A program made the translations under genes and the position numbers. From Leucocoprinus leucothites (lineage: Eukaryota > Basidiomycota > Agaricomycetes > Agaricales > Agaricaceae), in contig JAACJO010000005.1 of the NCBI GenBank assembly GCA_013368445.1, positions 682,001 to 746,000 on the forward strand: 64,000 nucleotides of DNA, in the 5' to 3' direction. Below are positions 58,490 through 64,000 of the stretch, one piece after another (within the stretch, counting starts at the first letter, position 1; every line of letters begins with the position of its first letter). Under the pieces are notes generated by a model. That model made no database searches, was not told where the DNA came from, and was given only the letters and a program-made list of their open reading frames with translations.

Positions 58490-61400
58490 TCATCTCCCAC
58501 TACCCACCGAACTTTCAGCTTCCCCCTCCCCACCCATCACTTCATCCCCCATTCCGCTTCCACCCCCACTCCCACTCGCAGCACCGGTACCATCCCAACC
58601 CTGCCTAACCACCCCCTTGCCCTTACCCTTCCCATTCGACACCACACCATTCCTCTTTGACACACCCAAACCCCGACCACCATTCAAAGCCAACCGTCCA
58701 CTACCGCGCTCACCGCGCTGTTCAACCGGCTCAGGCGGCGATTCCCAAATCCTAACCGTATGATCATCCGAACACGAAGCAAACATCTTCTCATTCTTCG
58801 GATGCCACGCAACAGAATTCACACTCCCCTCTCCGTGCCCCGATAACTCTTCCAATAACGACCCAGAGTCGCGATGCCATACATACACTTTACTATCTGT
58901 ATATGCACATTATCGTTATCATTTATTTCGGTTTGACGGTTATGGCGAGATGTGGATGAATGGACGAATGGATCAGCAGGTCAGGTCATCAGACCACCGT
59001 ACCCAGCCACAAGGTTCGAAGGTGTCGTCCAAATAAATGATGTACGTTGGTGAGTGGTTTTTTTTTGAGTATCCAAGGGGCCCATTTTTAGAGTTCGGTT
59101 AAAAGTTGGATATTAATAGGGCCAATTGAACGGTTTAGGCGAAATGGAAGGATAGCCGACAGGTGGAAAGAGCGTTGATGTAGATGTTATGGTTGGTGGT
59201 GGTGTATTTTGAATGGCAGATGACAAGCGCAGTTTGCGGGAAGGGGGTTTAACCATATCCGAGATTGCGGTGCAAGTCGGATAACGCATGATACAAGAGA
59301 CGTTGGTCAACAATTGCGTAGGCGTGGGTGCGTTACCAGAGTATCAAAACAAAACCCACGATAGCCAGCGAAGTCGAGGTAGCGAGGGAGCGAGAAGGAG
59401 AGGGCAGAAAGCGAGAAGGAGAGGGCAGAAAGCGAGAAGGAGAGGGCAGAAAGCGAGAAGGAGATAAGAAATAGATAAGCACTCGAACGATAACACCAGA
59501 CTAAAGACGGAAAAAAGGGGAAAAGAAGTGTGATCACGAACCTTCACTTCCACTGACAACAAAGTGCTCATCCACCCCACCAAAGCAGCTTCTGATGACA
59601 TGTCGACCTTGCTTCTGACCCGTGTACTTGCGAGCCACGCGATTCGTATCAAGATCCCAAAGTCGGATTTCCTAGTGAAGCGCAGTCATAACCGAACGTT
59701 AGTTTATTTTCCGACCCGCGGTGAAAGAAAGTTGAAAGAAATCGAATTCTCACGTCAGGAGCAAGGTTGATAAGAGCATGTCGCGAATTTTGTGAGATCT
59801 TGACACTCGTAAGTTCACCCTCCAGTGCAACGGTACTACAGTAATAAAAATCACACCAAAGTCAGTAATCAGATCACGAGAAACAGTAGCCTGTCACCCA
59901 GGAAGACACGCATTAGTAGAACCACAACAACAAATGTCAATCCCCGAAATGCCGGTCAATCCACCCATCCATCATCTCAGTCTTCCTTTTGCATCAAAGA
60001 AAAGAAGGCCATAGGAAGGGGAAAATAAGGAGAAATAACATGGGCCGATCACTCACAATTCAGGCAGCTTTGTCGCTAGATCATAGATGATCATCTTATT
60101 GCTACTTCTCGAGCCTCCACCACCACTCGCATGGTTCCCAGCACCTCCTCCGCCACCACCAACACCACTAGCAGGTGTAGTTCCTCCTCCAGTGTTAGAA
60201 TCGCCACCATTACTCCCAGGCTGATTCGCTCCAGGTCTCGATGAAGCAAGATCTGTTGGTGAAGGATTACGATCCATACCAACGGTAACGAGCCGCGTAA
60301 AGTCGGGTGTAATTGCGAGGTCGGTTACGCGGATTTGTGTTAGCCCCCACGATTCGTGTAGCTTCCCGTCGGCGTTCTATAATTAAAAAAAGGAAAGATG
60401 GGAGGAGCGTTTAAAAGGAGTGCGAGATTCAGATGACGAATATGGCCATATAGTCAGTCAAAAAAGTAATAGACCATGAAAACGAGAAAAGAGCATGTTT
60501 ATAAAGAAGGACCCCCAGGCAGCCCAAAAAATCGGACGAAAGAGAAAAAAAGTGAAATGAATTCTCACCCAGTGAATGACTCTGCCGTCCAAAGCTCCTG
60601 ATATGAAGCCCGAGCCATCAGGGAACCACGCCAGTGAGGTAACAGTTTCCGAATGTTCTGTCAGAGTTTCAATGCACACGCCCGTCTGTTATTTTTCAAG
60701 GTGAGAACCTCCCCGGTCAGAAACTACAATGACTTGTTGGGTCCTCACCTGTGCGTTCCACAGCTTGATATGCTGTTCCGCACTCGTTAGGAGTATCGAG
60801 TCGTCCAAAGACCATGCGAGACAGCCGACTGGATATTGATGATCCCGCAATATGTGATGCGTCGACCATTCTTGTATCACAGCCCCCGTTTCTGCTGATA
60901 TCTATACATGCGCAAGCGCGCGGATAAGCCAAGAGCCAAGAGCCAAGGATATGCAGACTAACCCCCATCTTCCAAATAATTGCCGTCTTGTCCCTCCCGC
61001 ACGTCGCCAAATACGTCCCATCATGACTCCACTGCATATTCCACACTTCGTCAGAATGGCCCTGCAATATCGTCGTGGTCGTATTTGGAAAGTCCGATTT
61101 ATTACAATGATGATCAGTGTACAGTGAAAATGTTGATGATTCTAGCGGTGAATTGTGATATACACATTGTGAATGCTGGTATTCTCGTGCTTGATGAAGG
61201 AGGGTGGCGAGGCGTCGTTGGGGAATCATGATAGATGGAGGGATATAATCTGGAAATAAGTGGCGCAGCGGTGAATTATTTTGAACTTGAAAAAATGAAG
61301 TAAAAACGCACATTGGAGGTCAGCGAGTAGCTGCGCTCTTGAGGACCCAGATGCACCGTCCCAACCCGTCCGTTGCCGTAACTCTTCAGGATCAGAACAC

Positions 61401-62532
61401 ATGAGAAAGCTGATAACAAAGACGTAGTCAGCACAACACCCTTATCACAAAGAAGGGACAAAGACCTTGATAATGTATGGAGTTGTTCGGTCTCAGTATT
61501 CATAGGAGCCAGTTCATTTCTGAGAACTTGCAATGCCGCTGTTGTCTTCTTTGCCTCTAGAAGCTCGAGATATTTCTGCTGACTTATCAGAAATCGGGCA
61601 TCCTATGAGAAAACGAGTCAGAAGAGTCAGAAGCCGGGGCCGAGCCACGTAAGTTGCGAGATGGATAGATAGATAGAACGTACATAGAGACCCTCGTCAT
61701 CGTCCGGGAACAAACGCGACAAAATAGCTTCGGCCTTTGACCACATGCCATCGAGAATATACCGCCTGAACTGTGAGACCTGGAGGGATTCCATGTCGTA
61801 GCCCGACTCAGCTTCGAGTGTTGCAGCAGATTCACTGAATAAACCCCAATAAGTAAAAACCCTCAACGCAACATCCAAGCAAATGCTTAATGGCAGCGCA
61901 CATGTATCCAACGTCCCGCAGCAACTGAAGCGTAAGGCGAACAAGCTCTTCTCTGTCTATAAACGAATCATCGTAAAGCAATGTGCCGGGTAGAGTGACT
62001 GGGGCAACTGCGGGAGCCTTGCCGTGCTTGGTCACGCCGTTCCCGGTGCCATTGCCCATGAGGACGGTCGAGGAGCCGTTGGTGGCAGAGGATGAGGAGG
62101 CAAGAAGGCCGTTGCCATTGGCAGACCGACCGTTCATAGGCGGGGGCATGCTGTCGATGCTAGAGCTTGCGATGGAACTTGGGCCTGGAGATGAATGCAT
62201 GAGGAAGTGGGAGGAAGAAAGAGAAGGGTCAAGTCGCTGTCGCTTGCGAGCGCGGGCTTGTTCGGGGTCTGCCGCGAGGAGAGGAGGGTCAAGGAGTAAG
62301 TAGGTAAGTAGGTTGTGGTACAAGACAAAGATTACCTGTTGCGGTGGGTGAGCGTGGGCGGGTGGCGGGGACTGCGGGAGAGTCCAGGACAGGGTGTAGG
62401 CTGGGGGAGGGGACCTCCGGGGAGCGTATGGGGGATGTAGGAGGATCAATGGTTGCAGATGCTCAGTGCTACTGTCTTCGTGGTAGGATCCAGCTCTATC
62501 CTCAGGGCAAATCCTTCCCCTCACCTTTCCAT
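58490..62532 (-). CDS. GID7: WDR26/Gid7-like subunit of the GID/CTLH ubiquitin ligase
   Basis: Gid7 (WDR26) drives assembly and substrate recruitment of the GID/CTLH E3 ligase, which in yeast degrades gluconeogenic enzymes. The start is tentative (ATG at 62532, then introns); a Ser/Gly-rich region with KHGKAPAVAPVT precedes the fold. LisH: FIDREELVRLTLQLLRDVGY then ESAATLEAESGY. CTLH: VSQFRRYILDGMWSKAEAI, DARFLISQQKYLELLEAKK and VLRNELAPMNTETEQLHTL. WD repeats: ILQGHSDEVWNMQWSHDG, DKTAIIWK, LRDHQYPVGCLAWSLDDS, LTEHSETVTSLAWFPDGSG, EIRLWDLDTNRVARKYTGQ, DSKVYVWHRDSG and SVNSVAWHPKNEKMFASCS. A long Gly/Ser insert (around 60090-60250) interrupts one blade. The tail after the last blade is Gly-rich, ending at 58490. 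One intron is about 645 bp, far longer than the rest. Confidence 0.9.
59391..59465. repeat. 21-bp minisatellite inside a WDR26 intron
   Basis: Three full copies and a partial fourth of a 21-base purine-rich unit (gcgagaaggagagggcagaa plus a) stand head to tail. They lie in the long intron between EIRLWDLD and DSKVYVW. The unit length is a multiple of three, so spurious open frames run through it. Edges are good to one or two bases. Confidence 0.8.
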
Positions 62533-62922
62533 TCGCACGAAATCACCCGCTTTTAGAAACACCAGTCATCCTAACATCCTATCGATCCACGTTGCATTTC
62601 TTTTATATTCTCAATGGCTCTTTATGTAGATAAGACGCGCCCAATATACTAGAATAATTGTGCACAAGAAACAAACTAATAAAATGCGATAACAGCGACA
62701 TAGCAGTTTTGAGGATGCAGACGACAAAAACGAAACTAAACGTGCAGATTGCGGCGACATATGATTGCTGAGTGATGATTTTCCGAATTGTTACAAAAAA
62801 AAAAAGTGGGGGTGTCCTTGGATATTTTGACGTGAACCCATGGTCGAGGTCCATAGCCCGTCAGGGCCTATTTTTGATCAAAGATGATGCTGAGAATGCT
62901 TTTTCATGAGCAAGGCGTTTTT
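62533..62922. other. Intergenic region upstream of WDR26
   Basis: About 390 bp, AT-rich with a run of about 12 A near 62797. It is the promoter side of WDR26 and the 3' flank of the next gene. Nothing else was seen. Confidence 0.5.
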
Positions 62923-64000
62923 TTACAGCGGCACTCGCGAAACAAAGCCAAGACTTCGTTCTCGGTCTCGGTCGCGCTCTCTTCCCACAAGTCCGCTTCG
63001 TCCGTTCCCAAATCCAGGCGCTTGTTCTGAGAACCTAAGCCCGTCCAGCTCGTTATTCCGAGCCCGACCTCGTCGCTCTCCTCGAGACTCTGATCTGTCG
63101 AAAATCTCCGCCTGTCGCACTGCGGCAAGAGTGCGGCCGCGGTCTTCCATTCCTAGTAATACCTTCGGAGGTGGCGAACTGTTCCTCCGAAACGTCGTCC
63201 GTCCGCGGGTCGGCTGCCCTGGTACTGACGACCAGTCCCCATCAAACCTTGAGCGTGAATCTCGCTCGACCAGACGAGACACAATCTCAGCCTCCGGTCG
63301 CTGTGCCCGGGAATGTGAACGAGAAAGGGACGAATCGGAGCGATGACTGCTGCTGGACTCACAGGGGACACGGCGGCGTCCCCGAGGAGTAGCGTGGATA
63401 GATGCTGGTGGATGTCCATCGACAACCTGTGCAGGTCGTGAGGACAATGCCAGCTTGGGAGTAGGGGGAGAGGCACGAGCTACTGTCCGCCCTGACGAGG
63501 AAGATACGGGAGACGATCGAGGTTCGTTCCTTGGCGATGAGATCTGCAGTAACGAAAAGTAGGCAGGTAGGCTTGCACGATTGCGGGACCGTTTAGTCTT
63601 GTCAGCACCCAGCCTAACCCTCCCTCCATCAGATCCCTTCTCTGAAGGAACGTCACTTTCTTCTGTATCCGCATTATCTCGCGATGACAAACCGAGGTCA
63701 GAGAAGGCGTCGTCGTCTTCAGTTGATGAATGTGAGGGATGAGGTGCACTCCGTGGAATGCCCCGCACGTGTCCAGAAGGAGACGAATTGGACGACATGC
63801 GTCGGTGGACATGGGGCACTGTCGAGTGGTTGTTGGTCCCAGATGGGCGGCGGGTATACTGCAGTGCCGAGGGCACATTCGAGTAGGTATAGCTGAGTTG
63901 TTGTTTGGAGACACCGTCTGGGCCAGGCTCAGATGCATCGGCGGTGTACTCCGCCCGCACGGCAAGGCTAGCACCGTCGTCGTAGTCGTCGTCGTCGGTG
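62923..64000 (-). CDS. Ser/Arg-rich disordered protein, N-terminus beyond window
   Basis: The frame is open from the right edge (64000) to the stop at 62923, about 355 residues, and continues outside the window. It begins with an Asp-rich segment (TDDDDYDDGASLAV), then Ser-rich sequence, STEDDDAFSDLGLSSRDN, a short hydrophobic island RASLPAYFSLLQISSP, and an Arg/Ser-rich region (SSSHRSDSSLSRSHSRAQR) ending in GRERDRDRERSLGFVSRVP. The SLPAYFSLLQ island is the only block that looks like a conserved motif. A short intron could lie after ISSPRNEPR. RS-type composition suggests an RNA-related or phosphorylated regulatory protein, but I do not recognise the family. Confidence 0.6.
   Translation of the reverse strand, partial: TDDDDYDDGASLAVRAEYTADASEPGPDGVSKQQLSYTYSNVPSALQYTRRPSGTNNHSTVPHVHRRMSSNSSPSGHVRGIPRSAPHPSHSSTEDDDAFSDLGLSSRDNADTEESDVPSEKGSDGGRVRLGADKTKRSRNRASLPAYFSLLQISSPRNEPRSSPVSSSSGRTVARASPPTPKLALSSRPAQVVDGHPPASIHATPRGRRRVPCESSSSHRSDSSLSRSHSRAQRPEAEIVSRLVERDSRSRFDGDWSSVPGQPTRGRTTFRRNSSPPPKVLLGMEDRGRTLAAVRQAEIFDRSESRGERRGRARNNELDGLRFSEQAPGFGNGRSGLVGRERDRDRERSLGFVSRVPL

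Noticed and set aside
59307..59537. Minus-strand frame with a Leu/Ser repeat (SFSLSAL units)
   Set aside because: It is only the translation of the 21-bp minisatellite inside an intron.
1..64000. CRISPR arrays, bacterial operons, ribosome binding sites
   Set aside because: The sequence is spliced fungal nuclear DNA; no regularly spaced repeats with unique spacers occur.
1..64000. tRNA, 5S rRNA and U6 snRNA genes
   Set aside because: I scanned gaps for internal promoter boxes such as GGTTCGAATCC and for the U6 ACAGAGA core and found no candidate that also folds. A covariance-model search would be decisive.

Overview
The window is nuclear DNA from a filamentous fungus, most likely an agaricomycete basidiomycete. 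Almost every gene is cut by many introns of about 45-80 bp with GT-AG ends. Genes lie on both strands with short gaps. The F-box paralogs with a conserved RPW-type C-terminal module are of a kind expanded in mushroom-forming fungi. There are no operons, no CRISPR array and no recognisable intact transposon. I found no convincing tRNA, rRNA or snRNA gene.

Left part (1-11.1 kb): an F-box gene cluster. Four paralogs are present: one cut off by the left edge on the + strand, then three in tandem on the - strand (3.1-5.8, 6.2-8.5 and 8.9-11.1 kb). The last carries two in-frame stops and a one-base deletion and is called a pseudogene. The autophagic lipase gene ATG15 sits between the first and second copies.

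Middle part (11.4-32.5 kb): two ADGF/ADA2-type adenosine deaminase-like genes in opposite orientation bracket a block of five unrelated genes. These are a YTH-domain m6A reader, an external NADH dehydrogenase with two EF-hands, the GPI mannosyltransferase GPI10, a membrane-anchored YqcI/YcgG-family protein, and a secreted GH44 glycoside hydrolase. A 2.5 kb gene-poor stretch before the second ADGF gene holds two decayed-looking coding fragments.

Right part (32.8-64 kb): mostly housekeeping genes. In order they are a triple-KH RNA-binding protein, the 60S assembly factor BRX1, an alpha-arrestin-like adaptor, a Csm1/Pcs1 monopolin subunit, an asparaginase fused to ankyrin repeats, bifunctional tryptophan synthase, eIF2B beta, the mitochondrial translation GTPase GUF1, the spliceosomal protein Cwf18, Elongin A, the WDR26/GID7 ubiquitin-ligase subunit, and a Ser/Arg-rich protein cut by the right edge. 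Gene-poor gaps of 1.7 kb (51.9-53.6) and 3.5 kb (54.9-58.5) flank Elongin A.

The genes do not form one pathway. The unusual material is the decaying F-box cluster, the inverted ADGF pair, the membrane-anchored YqcI/YcgG protein and the GH44 enzyme. Exon boundaries were read by eye from splice signals and family motifs, so gene spans are firmer than individual exons.
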